A DNA stretch of 56,899 nucleotides from Brevundimonas sp. (GCF_030704825.1 NZ_JAUYNX010000009.1:1-56899), one strand, 5' to 3'; shown: positions 1 to 9,569, counted from the first letter of the stretch. The notes: generated by a model not told the origin, from the letters alone. A program made the numbers and translations.

Positions 1-106
1 CGGCAAGCGCCTGCTGCGACCAGCCCCTCGCGGTCCGAAACTTCAAAATGCTTTTCCCCAAGCGGGCCTTCCAATCCATACCGCATGGGTCGTCCGTCCC
101 GCCAAC

Positions 107-139
107 TTGGAAAAGGTGCTATACAGCTGGCAATATACT
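107..139 (+). promoter_or_regulatory. possible promoter of the sigma factor gene
   Basis: TTGGAA at 107 is followed by AT-rich sequence containing TATACT at 134-139. The 21-base gap between them is too long for a classical sigma-70 promoter, so this is weak. Bases 1-182 hold no other recognisable gene. Confidence 0.15.
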
Positions 140-182
140 GCTCATCATTTCGAGACTGATTTGTCTTCCCTCGGTATGTGCA

Positions 183-683
183 GTGTCAGCTCCACCTCCT
201 CGCGCTTCTCAGTCCCCGGACATTCTCGCTGATATTTACCAGCGCTACTCGGCTTGGCTCAAAGGTAAGATGATCCGGCGCTATGGCGCGCTGGATGCGG
301 AAGACCTTCTTCAAGAGACTTGGCTTCGGCTCACCCCATATCGGGACGCCCGCGAGATACAGCACCCTCAGGCCCTTCTGATGCGCATCGCCACCAACCT
401 AGCGGCGGATATGAGCGCTCGGCAGTTTCACCGTACGCGCCATGTCTCCGAAATCAGCCAGTCGCACGGCTGGGGGTATGAACTGCCCGCCCAGGCCGAT
501 GAAGTGCTGGCGAAGCAGCTCGTCCTCGGCTTGCCAGTGCCCCTTCGCGATGTCTTTGTGCTATCCCGGTTCGGCGGTCTGACGAACAGCCAGATCGCCG
601 AGCAGCTCGGGATCAGTCCCAAAACCGTTGAGTGGCGCATGACCAAGGCCCTGGCTCACTGCGCAGCCCAGCTTCGGCGCTAG
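183..683 (+). CDS. FecI-type ECF sigma factor
   Basis: Extracytoplasmic-function sigma factor of the FecI group, expected to drive the TonB-receptor operon downstream. Region 2 is visible in AEDLLQETWLRL and region 4 in PLRDVFVLSRFGGLTNSQIAEQLGISPKTVEWRM, whose last part is the helix-turn-helix that reads the -35. The frame is open back to an ATG at 48, but bases 48-182 are AT-richer and look non-coding. The GTG at 183 gives 166 residues, the usual FecI length, so I chose it; the ribosome site is weak. The fecR gene follows after 14 bases, so the two are probably co-transcribed. Family is clear; the start is uncertain. Confidence 0.85.
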   Translation: MSAPPPRASQSPDILADIYQRYSAWLKGKMIRRYGALDAEDLLQETWLRLTPYRDAREIQHPQALLMRIATNLAADMSARQFHRTRHVSEISQSHGWGYELPAQADEVLAKQLVLGLPVPLRDVFVLSRFGGLTNSQIAEQLGISPKTVEWRMTKALAHCAAQLRR

Positions 684-697
684 AGATGGGGCGCATC

Positions 698-1675
698 ATG
701 ACCAACCCGAAGGTCCGGGTTGAAACCGCGGACACCGAAGCGGCCGCATGGCACGCCCGTCTGGGCGCGCGCAACGTCAGCACCGGCGCGATCGAGGACT
801 TCTTCACCTGGCGGGCGAAGCCGGCGAACGCGGAAGCGTATCGGCGCGTCGAGAAGATCTGGGCCGACACGGGCAAGGTGGCGGATGACCCTGAAATCGC
901 CCGGGCGCTCGAGGCGGCGATGTCGCGCAAGGCGGGCGCGGCCTCGTCTCGAGGTGTGCCGCGGACCCTGCTGGGCCTGGCCGCGGTCGGCGCGGCGGCG
1001 GCCTTGGCGATCGGCGCCTGGGCCTGGCAGCAGAGCCGGACCGTTTTCGTCACGGGGGTGGGCGAGCAGCGCCTGGTCCAGCTGGCGGACGGGTCATCGA
1101 TCCGGCTGGATACGGCGTCGCGGATCAGGGTCCGCTTCGCTGACGATCGTCGCCTGGTGGATTTGGAGCGCGGCCAGGCGCTCTTCACCGTGGCGCACGA
1201 TCGGGACCGTCCGTTCATCGTCGACGCGGGCGCGACACAGGTGACGGCGGTCGGCACGGTGTTCGACGTGCGAAGGGATGGAGCGACGGTGAGCGTGACC
1301 CTGGTGTCGGGAGCGGTCGATGTGGCGCCGGGCGAGGGGAGGGCGGCGCAGCGGATGGCGGCCGGCCAGCACGCCAAGGTCACCTCCGGAGGGGTCGCGA
1401 CCCGGATCGCCGACGTTCCGGCCGAAACCAGCTGGACGGACGGACGGATCGTGTTCCGTGACACGCCCCTGCGCCAGGCCGTGTCGGAGGTGAACCGGTA
1501 TTTGACCGCGAAGATCGAACTGGACGCCACGTCGCTCGACGCCGTCCCGGTCAACGGCGTGTTCAGGACCGGGGACCGCGACGCCTTCGTCTCGACGGCT
1601 TCGCAGGTGTTTGACCTGGAGGCTTCTCCGGGTCCGGACGGATCCGTCCGCCTGACGGCGCGAAAAAATAATTGA
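698..1675 (+). CDS. FecR-family anti-sigma factor / transmembrane sensor
   Basis: FecR-like regulator, expected to hold the ECF sigma factor at the inner membrane and release it when the TonB receptor signals through the periplasm. The cytoplasmic N-terminal FecR domain shows AAAWHARLGA and FFTWRAKPANAEAYRRVEKIW. One membrane segment follows around residues 90-110 (LLGLAAVGAAAALAIGAWAW), then a periplasmic FecR domain (GEQRLVQLADGSSIRLDTASRI) and a C-terminal STN-like tail. Three in-frame starts exist (632, 686, 698). I chose 698 because of the GGGGCG upstream and the typical N-terminus; 632 would overlap the sigma gene. The gene sits directly between sigma factor and receptor, the standard fecI-fecR-fecA order. 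Confidence 0.87.
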   Translation: MTNPKVRVETADTEAAAWHARLGARNVSTGAIEDFFTWRAKPANAEAYRRVEKIWADTGKVADDPEIARALEAAMSRKAGAASSRGVPRTLLGLAAVGAAAALAIGAWAWQQSRTVFVTGVGEQRLVQLADGSSIRLDTASRIRVRFADDRRLVDLERGQALFTVAHDRDRPFIVDAGATQVTAVGTVFDVRRDGATVSVTLVSGAVDVAPGEGRAAQRMAAGQHAKVTSGGVATRIADVPAETSWTDGRIVFRDTPLRQAVSEVNRYLTAKIELDATSLDAVPVNGVFRTGDRDAFVSTASQVFDLEASPGPDGSVRLTARKNN

Positions 1676-1686
1676 GAAACCTCTCC

Positions 1687-1713
1687 GGGGTTACCCGGGG
1701 TCTGAACCGTCTC
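1687..1713 (+). promoter_or_regulatory. candidate ECF-type promoter upstream of the TonB receptor
   Basis: In the 75-base gap between fecR and the receptor, GGGGTT (1687-1692) and CGTCTC (1708-1713) are separated by 15 bases. The layout resembles promoters of FecI-type sigma factors, which often end in CGTC. The match is from memory of the class and not from an alignment. Confidence 0.3.
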
Positions 1714-1750
1714 TCCTCTGACGTCGCGTGGCGTTGAGGGGAGCCAAGAT

Positions 1751-4690
1751 ATGAGTCGTTTCAGCCTTCTGTCCGGCAGTGCGCTGGCGGCCTGTGTTCT
1801 CGCCGTGAGCACGACGGCCTGCGCCCAGACCGCGCGTGAGTTCGACATTCCGCCCGGGTCGCTGCGGGATGGTCTGAACCTCTTCGCGACCCAGTCGGAC
1901 CAGCAGATCTTCTTCTCCGGCGACCTAGTCGCGGGGCTGCGGACCGACGGCCTGCGCGGGCGGTACGCGCCGGCCAGCGCGCTCGACCGGTTGCTGACGG
2001 GTTCGGGGTTGGCCTGGTCCGAGACCCGCCCCGGCGTCATTTTCCTGCGCCGTGCAAGCACAGCGTCCCAAAGCGCGGAGGCCGTGACCCAGCTGGATGA
2101 GGTCGTGGTCACGGGCACGCTCCTGAAGTCCTCGGGCGACCTGGCCTCGCCGGTGGTGGTTCTGGACCGGGAGGCCCTGGATCGGCGAGGGTTCGGCACG
2201 GTCGCGGAGGCGCTCGCCGACCTGCCCCAGAACTACGCCGGCTCGGCGACGCCGGTCGTGCAACTGGCGGGCTCCGACAGGGGCGGTTCGAATTCCGTCT
2301 ACGCGACGGGTGTGAACCTGCGCGGCCTCGGACCCGCATCGACACTGGTTCTGGTCAACGGCCGTCGGCTGGCCGGGACAGGGTTCCGCGGCGAGTTCGC
2401 GGACGTTTCCGCCCTGCCGTCGGCGGCGGTCGAGCGGGTTGACGTGCTGCTGGATGGAGCCTCGGCGCTCTATGGAGCCGACGCCGTCGCCGGGGTGGTC
2501 AATGTGATCATGCGCCCGTCGTTCGAGGGACAGGAAAGCCGGGTGCGGGTCGCCGCGGCGGAAGGCGGCGCCGAGGACGTCATGGCCTCGCATGTGGCGG
2601 GCCGGGCCTGGTCGTCGGGCTCCGCCTATATCTCCTACGAGTACCAGACGACCAATGCCCTGAACTCGCGCGATCGACCCTACACCGCCGACGGCGACCT
2701 GCGCCCGTTCGGCGGAACCGATCGCCGGGGGCTGTCCAGTTCACCAGGCAATATTCTCTCTTTTGACGCTGCGGCCGGAGCCTTTGTGTCGCGCTTCGCC
2801 ATCCGTCCGAATGCAAGCGGCACCGCGCAGACGCCTGCGGATTTCATCGCGGGAAGCGCCAACCTTCAGTCTTCCATGCTGGGCGCGGACCTCGTCCCGG
2901 CCCTGGAACGACACAGCGTCTACGGCCGCGTGCGGCAATCCTTCGGCGAACGGTTCGAGACCACGGCCGACCTCCGCTACAGCCGACGGGCGTATGAGGT
3001 TGCGGGCGTGGCAAACGCGGGCGTTTTCACCGTGACCCAAGCCAATCCGTTCTTCGTCTCGCCCACGGGCGCAGCGTCGCACACCATCGGCTATTCCTTC
3101 CTCGGCGACCTCGGTCCGACACGCCAAGAGGGGACCTCGGAAAGCGTCGGCGCGACCCTGGGCGCGCGCTATGCGTTCGACGCCGACTGGTCCCTCGACG
3201 GTTATCTGGCGTTTGCACAGGAACGTGGTTTGGCCGGGGTCTACAATCGGGTGAACAGCCGCCTGTTGAACGAAGCGCTGGGCACGATCGCCGATGATCC
3301 GACGACGTCGTTTCGCGCAAGCGTCGATGGGTACGCCAATCTTTTCGGAAGCGGGTCCGCGAACTCGCGCGCCGTTCTCGATTTCATCAGCGCCGGGTTC
3401 TCCGAAGCTCGCGACCGAAGTCGCGCGTCATCGGCCAATTTTCTGGTCCAGGGCCCTTTGCTGACATTGCCCGGCGGCTCGTTGCAGTTCGCTCTCGGCG
3501 CCCAGGTCCGCAAGGAGACGTTCGACACCGAGGTGACGTCGTTCCTTTCGACCGCCGCGCCCAGGTTCAGTCCCAGCCCCCAACGTGAAAGGTCCATCAA
3601 CGCCGTCTTCGCCGAAGCGCGTATCCCGTTGATCGGACCGGACAACGCCCGACCCGGGGTCCGCAGTCTGGAAGTCTCCCTGGCCGGCCGCTACGAGGAG
3701 TACGATGACTTCGGTTCGACGACCAATCCGAAGGTCGGGGTGGTCTGGTCACCGATCCAGAATCTGGGTCTTCGCGCCTCGTGGGGAACCTCCTTTCGAG
3801 CGGCGTCCTTGCCGCAGATCTATGACGCCGCCGGCGCATTCGGGACCTTCCTGACCCGCGCCGATGGCAGCTCCGCGCTGGCCCTCTTCCTGGTCGGCGG
3901 CAATGCTGACCTGGAGCCGGAGACCGCCGAGACGCTCACGCTTGGTTTCGACTATCGACCCCGAGGACGGCTCAATCTGAGCGCCAACTATTTCGACACA
4001 AGGTTTACAGACCGGATCGCCCAGCCCGTCGCCGAGAATCTCTTCGGCGTGCTCAGCGACGCGGCCTTGGCGCCGTTCGTGACCCTCGTGAACCCGGGCA
4101 CGAACGCCGCCGACCTGGCGCTGGTCCAGAGCTATTCAAGCCTGCCGGGCTTTTCTCCTCTCTTTCCGGTCGCATCTTACGCCGCCATCGTTGACGCGCG
4201 CTGGGTCAACACCGGCGACGTCAGGGTGAAAGGCTTTGACCTGTCCGGGGCCTACCCACTCCAAGTGGGCGACAGTCTTGTCACGTTCGAGGCCTCCGCC
4301 TCCTACATCCTTGATTATGAGACCCGGCCCACGCCTGCGGCGGCGGTCCGACAGGTCGCGGGCCTGATTGGCTATCCGGTACGCCTTCGAGCCCGCGTCG
4401 GCGCCGTGTGGTCACGCGGCGACTTCAGCCTCGGCGTGCACGCAAACCACGTTGACGACTACGAGGATCGTGTCGGCGCCACGATCGAACGCTGGAACAC
4501 AGTCGACGCCCAGGCGAGTTGGATTCCGTCGTCGGGCCAGTTTGAGGGTCTGCGTCTGACCCTCAGCGTTCAGAATCTGTTTGACGAGGATCCGCCCTTC
4601 TACGACGCGCCGTCCGGATACGGATTCGATCCGGGACAGGGCGGACTTCTCGGACGTGTCGTCGCGCTTCAACTCACCCGGCGCTGGTGA
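1751..4690 (+). CDS. TonB-dependent outer-membrane receptor with STN domain
   Basis: Outer-membrane transducer of 979 residues. It has a signal peptide ending ACAQT and an STN (secretin/TonB N-terminal) domain at about residues 28-100 (FDIPPGSLRDGLNLFATQSD), the part that contacts FecR. The plug follows with LDEVVVTG near residue 117, NLRGLGPASTLVLVNGRR and DGASALYGADAVAGVVNVIM. The beta-barrel ends in the C-terminal aromatic LQLTRRW. The STN domain and the fecI-fecR genes upstream mark it as a signalling receptor. Next to an isopeptidase and lasso genes, the likely ligand is the lasso peptide itself, as in astexin and caulosegnin loci; this is inference, and siderophore uptake is the alternative. 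Confidence 0.93.
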   Translation: MSRFSLLSGSALAACVLAVSTTACAQTAREFDIPPGSLRDGLNLFATQSDQQIFFSGDLVAGLRTDGLRGRYAPASALDRLLTGSGLAWSETRPGVIFLRRASTASQSAEAVTQLDEVVVTGTLLKSSGDLASPVVVLDREALDRRGFGTVAEALADLPQNYAGSATPVVQLAGSDRGGSNSVYATGVNLRGLGPASTLVLVNGRRLAGTGFRGEFADVSALPSAAVERVDVLLDGASALYGADAVAGVVNVIMRPSFEGQESRVRVAAAEGGAEDVMASHVAGRAWSSGSAYISYEYQTTNALNSRDRPYTADGDLRPFGGTDRRGLSSSPGNILSFDAAAGAFVSRFAIRPNASGTAQTPADFIAGSANLQSSMLGADLVPALERHSVYGRVRQSFGERFETTADLRYSRRAYEVAGVANAGVFTVTQANPFFVSPTGAASHTIGYSFLGDLGPTRQEGTSESVGATLGARYAFDADWSLDGYLAFAQERGLAGVYNRVNSRLLNEALGTIADDPTTSFRASVDGYANLFGSGSANSRAVLDFISAGFSEARDRSRASSANFLVQGPLLTLPGGSLQFALGAQVRKETFDTEVTSFLSTAAPRFSPSPQRERSINAVFAEARIPLIGPDNARPGVRSLEVSLAGRYEEYDDFGSTTNPKVGVVWSPIQNLGLRASWGTSFRAASLPQIYDAAGAFGTFLTRADGSSALALFLVGGNADLEPETAETLTLGFDYRPRGRLNLSANYFDTRFTDRIAQPVAENLFGVLSDAALAPFVTLVNPGTNAADLALVQSYSSLPGFSPLFPVASYAAIVDARWVNTGDVRVKGFDLSGAYPLQVGDSLVTFEASASYILDYETRPTPAAAVRQVAGLIGYPVRLRARVGAVWSRGDFSLGVHANHVDDYEDRVGATIERWNTVDAQASWIPSSGQFEGLRLTLSVQNLFDEDPPFYDAPSGYGFDPGQGGLLGRVVALQLTRRW

Positions 4691-4699
4691 GGGCGAGCC

Positions 4700-7189
4700 A
4701 TGTTCAGATCCCCTCGCCGCCTTGTCTGGGCGGTCATGGCGCTCGCGTGTCTGGCGTCGTCATCCTTCGCCCAGTCACGACCTCTTCGGGTCGACGATAT
4801 CGTGACGCTGGAAGGATTCGGCCGAGCCTCCATCGCGCCGGACGGCGCATGGGCTGTCTACGAGAAGCGCGGCGCCTATGACACCACCCCCCGGTTCGAC
4901 TTTGGGGGCCGCTCCACCTGGGCGATCACCGACCTCTGGCTTGTTGACCTGAAAAGGCCAGCGGCTCCGCCGGAGCGTCTCCTGCCGAGCGAACCTGTGG
5001 GGCTGTTGCGCGGGGCGTGGTCGCCGTCAGGTGCACGAATGCTGGTCTACAGTTTTCGGGACGCCCGTCTGCAGATCGGGATTGTCACCCTCGTCGACCG
5101 GTCGGTTGAGTGGACCGGCCTGACGCCCGAGATCCCGCTGACCGGCGCGGCGGCGGAATGGATATCTGACGATGAGGTCGCACTAACTGTCCGGCCCGAC
5201 GGGAGCCTTCCCGGTATCCTGCGGTACTACGGCGGGAGCCAGGTCCGGGCGACCCAAGCCTGGGAGCGCACCGCGCTCGGCCGAGAGCCTTCCCGCACGG
5301 TCGTCGAGACCCAAGGCGGCGTGGCGACGGCGGAAACCCCGGACGCCGTCCAGGCTCTGATCGCTCTCAATCTTCGGACTGGCGGACGCCGGACGCTGGC
5401 CGAGGGCCGAATCGCTGACTTCGCGGTGTCCCCGGATGCGCGGCGGATCGCCGTGCTCCTGGGCGGAGAACGCATGGCTATCCGGCCCGAGTCCATCGTT
5501 CAGGCGGAGGGTTCGATCCGCCAGCGGCTTGCGATCATCAACCTGGTTGACGACGCAGTCGCCAGGCCCATGGACGCGTTCGATGTGGCGCCCCACCTCC
5601 TGCGATGGTCTGCGAATTCCAGCAGCCTTCTTGTGTGGGCGCGTCGGGACGGAACGGACTGGACTGACGGCAGGCTGATGCACGTCGATCAAGCCGGCGC
5701 AGCCCTAGTGCCGCTCGACGGGCTGACGCCCGGCGGAGGAGCCGACATTCTCAGGGGCGTCCGGGCGGAGTGGATGGGTGGGACCCCGGTTGTGTATGCG
5801 CGCCCGAAGGACGGACAGCGTTTCGACTGGTACGCGCTTGCGGCAGGTGAACGACCGGCCCCGATGACCGGCCACTTGACCTCCGTTCCCTCCCAGATCG
5901 CCGCCGTGACCGGGGATGCGGTTTTTCTGATCGCCGATGGCGGTTTGTGGGCTGCGGGGTCGACAGGCCTCCAACGCGTGGGACCGCCGGACCTGCTGGC
6001 GCGGAAGGTTGAGATCAGCGATATCGAGAAGCCGTTTCGGCTCAAGGTCAATGACGCGCCGCGTCAGAATTGGGTCGCCACGCTCGGACCGGAAGGCGAA
6101 AGCCTCGTCCTGACGGGCGCGGGCGAGGTGCGACGGGTCGGTCCCGGTGATGGTGAGGGAACCCGGGTGGTTGCCGTGTCCTCGGAAATAGCGCTGGTTC
6201 TGGACCGCGTCGAACTCGTCGAGACCCTGCGCCTCAGGACTCCTACAGGCGTCTACGACCTGGATCGGGTGAACGCGGGGCGGGCCGACGTCACCCTCGT
6301 GAAGCCGGTGGCGGTGGATCATCTGGACGCGCGGGGCCGCCCCACGCGGAGCTGGTTGTTTTTGCCCCCGCTGAGCGGGTCCGAAACGATCAAGGGCCTC
6401 GTGGTCCAAGTCTATCCCGGGTCTGTGGATGCCGGCGACTGGTCCGGACCGCAGACACTCACCTATGGCCTTCGGGCGGTGGTGATGGCGGGCGCGGGGT
6501 ATGCGGTGCTGACGCCGTCGATTCCGATAGGCGAGGAGGGGACGACGGCAGTCGACTTCCTTGTCCGAAGTGTCGATGCGGCGGTTGATGCGACCCTGGC
6601 CGCCCATCCCGACCTGCCGCGCAACCGCATTGCCATTCAAGGCCACAGTTTCGGGGGCTACACGGCCTTGGCCGTCGCCACGCGATCGGCGCGCTACCAG
6701 TCCTATATCGCCTCGTCCGGAATGTCGGACTGGTTCGGCGAATGGGGGGAGTTCATCCCCGCGACCCGACTGATGCCCGAGGACGGATTTATGATGATGA
6801 ACCAGCAAGGCTACGTGGAGGTTGGGCAGGGCGGGCTTGCCGAGCCGCCCTGGGCCAACCCGGAAGCCTATATCGAACACAGTCCCTATCTTGCGGCGGA
6901 CCGGATCACCGCACCGGTCATGCTGATCACCGCGGACAGGGACTTCATCCCGATGTCGCAGTCCGAACGGATGTTCAGCGCCCTTTACCGACAAGGGGGA
7001 ACGGCGCGGCTCGTCACATACTGGGGAGAGCATCACCACGTTCTCAGCCCGGCCAACCTGCGCGACCTTTACGGTCAAGTGTTCGACTGGCTGGATCGGA
7101 CCCTGCCGGGGTCGTCGATCATCAGTCCGGAGGCTGCAGACGTCGCTCCCATGCCCGGACCCAGCCCTCAAACGCCGCAGCCACAATGA
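4700..7189 (+). CDS. lasso peptide isopeptidase (prolyl-oligopeptidase fold)
   Basis: Secreted S9-type hydrolase of 829 residues, expected to cut the isopeptide bond of a lasso peptide and linearise it, like AtxE2 of astexin clusters. It starts with a signal peptide (ALACLASSSFAQ), followed by a beta-propeller to about residue 520 and an alpha/beta-hydrolase domain. Catalytic Ser is S650 in IQGHSFGGYTAL; Asp is D746 or D748 in TADRDFIP; His is in GEHHHV at about 778-780. It starts 9 bases after the receptor stop, so the two are one operon. Its last 68 bases overlap the 3' end of the convergent cyclase gene. A general dipeptidyl peptidase is the alternative, but the context strongly favours isopeptidase. 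Confidence 0.88.
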   Translation: MFRSPRRLVWAVMALACLASSSFAQSRPLRVDDIVTLEGFGRASIAPDGAWAVYEKRGAYDTTPRFDFGGRSTWAITDLWLVDLKRPAAPPERLLPSEPVGLLRGAWSPSGARMLVYSFRDARLQIGIVTLVDRSVEWTGLTPEIPLTGAAAEWISDDEVALTVRPDGSLPGILRYYGGSQVRATQAWERTALGREPSRTVVETQGGVATAETPDAVQALIALNLRTGGRRTLAEGRIADFAVSPDARRIAVLLGGERMAIRPESIVQAEGSIRQRLAIINLVDDAVARPMDAFDVAPHLLRWSANSSSLLVWARRDGTDWTDGRLMHVDQAGAALVPLDGLTPGGGADILRGVRAEWMGGTPVVYARPKDGQRFDWYALAAGERPAPMTGHLTSVPSQIAAVTGDAVFLIADGGLWAAGSTGLQRVGPPDLLARKVEISDIEKPFRLKVNDAPRQNWVATLGPEGESLVLTGAGEVRRVGPGDGEGTRVVAVSSEIALVLDRVELVETLRLRTPTGVYDLDRVNAGRADVTLVKPVAVDHLDARGRPTRSWLFLPPLSGSETIKGLVVQVYPGSVDAGDWSGPQTLTYGLRAVVMAGAGYAVLTPSIPIGEEGTTAVDFLVRSVDAAVDATLAAHPDLPRNRIAIQGHSFGGYTALAVATRSARYQSYIASSGMSDWFGEWGEFIPATRLMPEDGFMMMNQQGYVEVGQGGLAEPPWANPEAYIEHSPYLAADRITAPVMLITADRDFIPMSQSERMFSALYRQGGTARLVTYWGEHHHVLSPANLRDLYGQVFDWLDRTLPGSSIISPEAADVAPMPGPSPQTPQPQ

Positions 7190-8873
7190 TGGTGGAATAG
7201 GCGCCGCGCCATATCAGGCTCTCGCGAGTCAGAAGCTGATCGGCGGCGCTGCGGTCGAGGACCCCGAGCGCCGCCAGCCGCCCGTCCAGAAGCCAGGGCC
7301 GCAAGACGGCGAGATTGTCCAGGATCATCATGGCGTAGATTCGCGTCATGTCGCCTTTCGACCGGCGCTCGATAATCGCCCCCGGCAGTCGATCCCGGAA
7401 GGCGTACCTCGCCAGCCCTCTGTCGCGACCACCGAAAGTCAGGAGCGGGGTCGGGATCGCGAGGCACGCCTCGATCACGGGCTGGGCGCACATCGGGTGC
7501 CGCACATCCACGGTTTCGGTAAGCATCGAGGGCCCATGTCGCGATACGCTGTCCAGGACGCCCGCGATCTGAAGCGTCTTGGCGGGTCCGAACCCGTCGC
7601 AGTCGGCGAGCCAGGGATGCGCTACGGGTTGTCGGTGCGGGACAAGAAGGCCCTCGTCTCGCACTGGAAGGCTCTGGCCCTCGCGGCCGTGGCGACGGGC
7701 TTGGCGGATCATCGACCAGACCGAGATCTCGTTTTCCGCAGCCAGTCGCCGGACATCGGGTGCAAAGAGGGCGCGCCAGCCCCGCGCCAGCCAGAGATCG
7801 GTGAATACGTCGCTGGTGGAGCTTTGCAGAAGGATCGAATCTCCACCCTTGCCAGTCATCAAGGCCGACACGCCGACGTCGTGCAGCCTCGCGGCCCAGT
7901 CCATGTCGTGAGGACGGTCGAGAGCATTGATCCCGGGACGAAGGCCTTGGGACGTGCGCTCCAGCCAGGCTTCCGTCATGGCGCCTGTGACATGTGGCAC
8001 GCAGGTCGGGACGATCCCCAAGGCCTCGCCAAGCGCGGCAACATAGGCGCGTTCATCTGCTTCCGGTGTCGCGCCATAGGCGTTGAGCCAGAGGCTGACG
8101 TGGATAGAAGGGCTGCGTGTCAGGCTTGAGGCCACGAGGCTGGAGTCCAGTCCGCCTGACACTTCCGCGGCGACGGGCCCTGAAACGCTCGCCAGTCCCG
8201 CAACCGCTTCGTCTATGGCGGCGCGGATCGAAGCGGCTGCGTCCTCAAGGGAGGGTGGCGGGCCCAGGCTGCGATGCGCGACGTCGGCCGGTCGCCAGAG
8301 GGATCGGGCAGGGATGGACAGGGGTAGGGGCTGCACCGTTCCGGGGCCGACGGCGACGGGACCGTCCAGAAGCAGAGGGCCCGATGAGAGGAAGGGGTCC
8401 AGCAGAGCCTGCGATAGCCTGTCGACATTGATGCGCCAAGACGGTCGGAGCGTTCGGACCAGCCAATCCGGTGCATCCGAGGCGACGATCGTCAGGCCTT
8501 CGTGCGACCATGTGATGCATTCGAGCGCGCCGGAGGGATCCCGAAGGATCGACGCCAGTTGGGATTGGGCGCCGAACCGTACCCCGACGTACCGGCCCCA
8601 GAAGCGGGCGAACATTTTGCGCTCATAGTCGTCGGGATCGTTTACCCCGGCGGGGAGAACAGGCCGCTGCCGGTTGAACACGTCGCCGACCAGGGTCCAG
8701 GGGCCAACCGCGAGCGTTTTTGGCGCATTTGGCCCTTTGACCCCAAGCCACGCGCGACCGTTGAGATCGGACACCACGAGGCCCTTGGACCGTGCGAGCT
8801 GTGCGAGTTCAGCGGAAAGGATTTTCGCCTCGGGATCGTCCGGACGTCGGACCACGATGAGGTAGTCGCCCAC
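7122..8873 (-). CDS. lasso cyclase (asparagine synthetase B-like), C protein
   Basis: Enzyme of 583 residues that adenylates the acceptor side chain of the core peptide and closes the macrolactam ring. The ATP-binding PP-loop is SGGLDSS at residues 239-245. The C-terminal synthetase domain follows with LMTGKGGDSILL. The protein lacks the N-terminal Cys2 nucleophile of true glutamine-dependent asparagine synthetases (it begins MGDYL), as expected for a lasso cyclase. The start is GTG, two bases after the stop of B, so translation is coupled. The 3' end overlaps the isopeptidase gene tail to tail. Confidence 0.92.
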   Translation of the reverse strand: MGDYLIVVRRPDDPEAKILSAELAQLARSKGLVVSDLNGRAWLGVKGPNAPKTLAVGPWTLVGDVFNRQRPVLPAGVNDPDDYERKMFARFWGRYVGVRFGAQSQLASILRDPSGALECITWSHEGLTIVASDAPDWLVRTLRPSWRINVDRLSQALLDPFLSSGPLLLDGPVAVGPGTVQPLPLSIPARSLWRPADVAHRSLGPPPSLEDAAASIRAAIDEAVAGLASVSGPVAAEVSGGLDSSLVASSLTRSPSIHVSLWLNAYGATPEADERAYVAALGEALGIVPTCVPHVTGAMTEAWLERTSQGLRPGINALDRPHDMDWAARLHDVGVSALMTGKGGDSILLQSSTSDVFTDLWLARGWRALFAPDVRRLAAENEISVWSMIRQARRHGREGQSLPVRDEGLLVPHRQPVAHPWLADCDGFGPAKTLQIAGVLDSVSRHGPSMLTETVDVRHPMCAQPVIEACLAIPTPLLTFGGRDRGLARYAFRDRLPGAIIERRSKGDMTRIYAMMILDNLAVLRPWLLDGRLAALGVLDRSAADQLLTRESLIWRGAYSTIIVAAAFEGWVRAWERRLQPPD

Positions 8874-8875
8874 CG

Positions 8876-9520
8876 TCAGGCGACCATTATTGGCGTGTAC
8901 CGATCCACGCGTTCGAGGGTGTCAGCGATGACGAGGTCGCCGATCTGCAGCCAGCAGTGTGCAGCGAACGGCCAGGTCCGCACCCCGAAGATCCAGTCGG
9001 TGTGGATGCCTTTGCCGGCCAGGACGCGTCTGAGCTGGAAGGCTCTCTGCAGGCATTCCCCTTCGAAAGGGACCCAAGGGAGCGCACCTCGAAAGGCAGC
9101 GACGGACCTGTCCAGACGAGCGTCGCCAACGGGTCCGCGCCGGGCAGAGGACGGAGCCGAAGTTTCGATGATCTGACGAAGCGTTCTATCCCGGAAGGCC
9201 ATCGTCGCAGTGGCGAGCGCAAATCCGGTGTGGAATAGAGTCCATTTGGAAGGGGACGACGCTGGCGCCAACTCCCGTTGAGCCGCCTCTGATGTGCGTC
9301 GTGGCGGCCCAGGGCGTTCACCAACGGCAATGCCCGCGGACAGCAGTTCATTTGCAGCGGCCGTGTCGGGCACCACGACGGAACCGCTCGTATCGACAAC
9401 CATCCATTCCGCCGCATCCAGAAGGCAGTGGTACTGGTCGGCGTTCACATCCAGCATCACGATGTCTTCACGAACCTGCGCCAGGAACACGCCGTCAGCG
9501 CACCAGAGTTGGACCGTCAT
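8876..9520 (-). CDS. fused lasso RRE and leader peptidase (transglutaminase-like), B protein
   Basis: Protein of 214 residues that binds the precursor leader and cuts it off. The N-terminal part (about 1-80, with REDIVMLDVNADQYHCLL) is the PqqD-like recognition element. The C-terminal part (about 95-214) is the transglutaminase-like protease with Cys156 (EGECLQR), His188 (FAAHCW) and Asp200 (VIADT). All three catalytic residues are present. Proteobacterial lasso clusters usually carry B as such a fusion, while many Gram-positives split it. It lies between precursor and cyclase in the order A-B-C on this strand. Confidence 0.93.
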   Translation of the reverse strand: MTVQLWCADGVFLAQVREDIVMLDVNADQYHCLLDAAEWMVVDTSGSVVVPDTAAANELLSAGIAVGERPGPPRRTSEAAQRELAPASSPSKWTLFHTGFALATATMAFRDRTLRQIIETSAPSSARRGPVGDARLDRSVAAFRGALPWVPFEGECLQRAFQLRRVLAGKGIHTDWIFGVRTWPFAAHCWLQIGDLVIADTLERVDRYTPIMVA

Positions 9521-9540
9521 TCGTCTATCCGCCGCGTGTT

Positions 9541-9569
9541 GCGGACGATCGCCGTCGGCGACCGTCCGC
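9541..9569 (-). promoter_or_regulatory. hairpin between precursor and B gene
   Basis: In the 55-base gap between the A stop and the B start, two 12-base arms (GCGGACGGTCGC and GCGATCGTCCGC) pair fully with one G-U and a 5-base loop. No T-run follows. Such hairpins after the precursor gene are known from proteobacterial lasso clusters. They probably stabilise the short precursor transcript or lower read-through into B and C. Confidence 0.6.

Noticed and set aside
613..2199. Long minus-strand open frame over fecR and the receptor start
   Set aside because: It is antisense to two well-supported genes, is Arg/Ser/Pro-rich, and has no family sequence; GC-rich DNA keeps such frames open.
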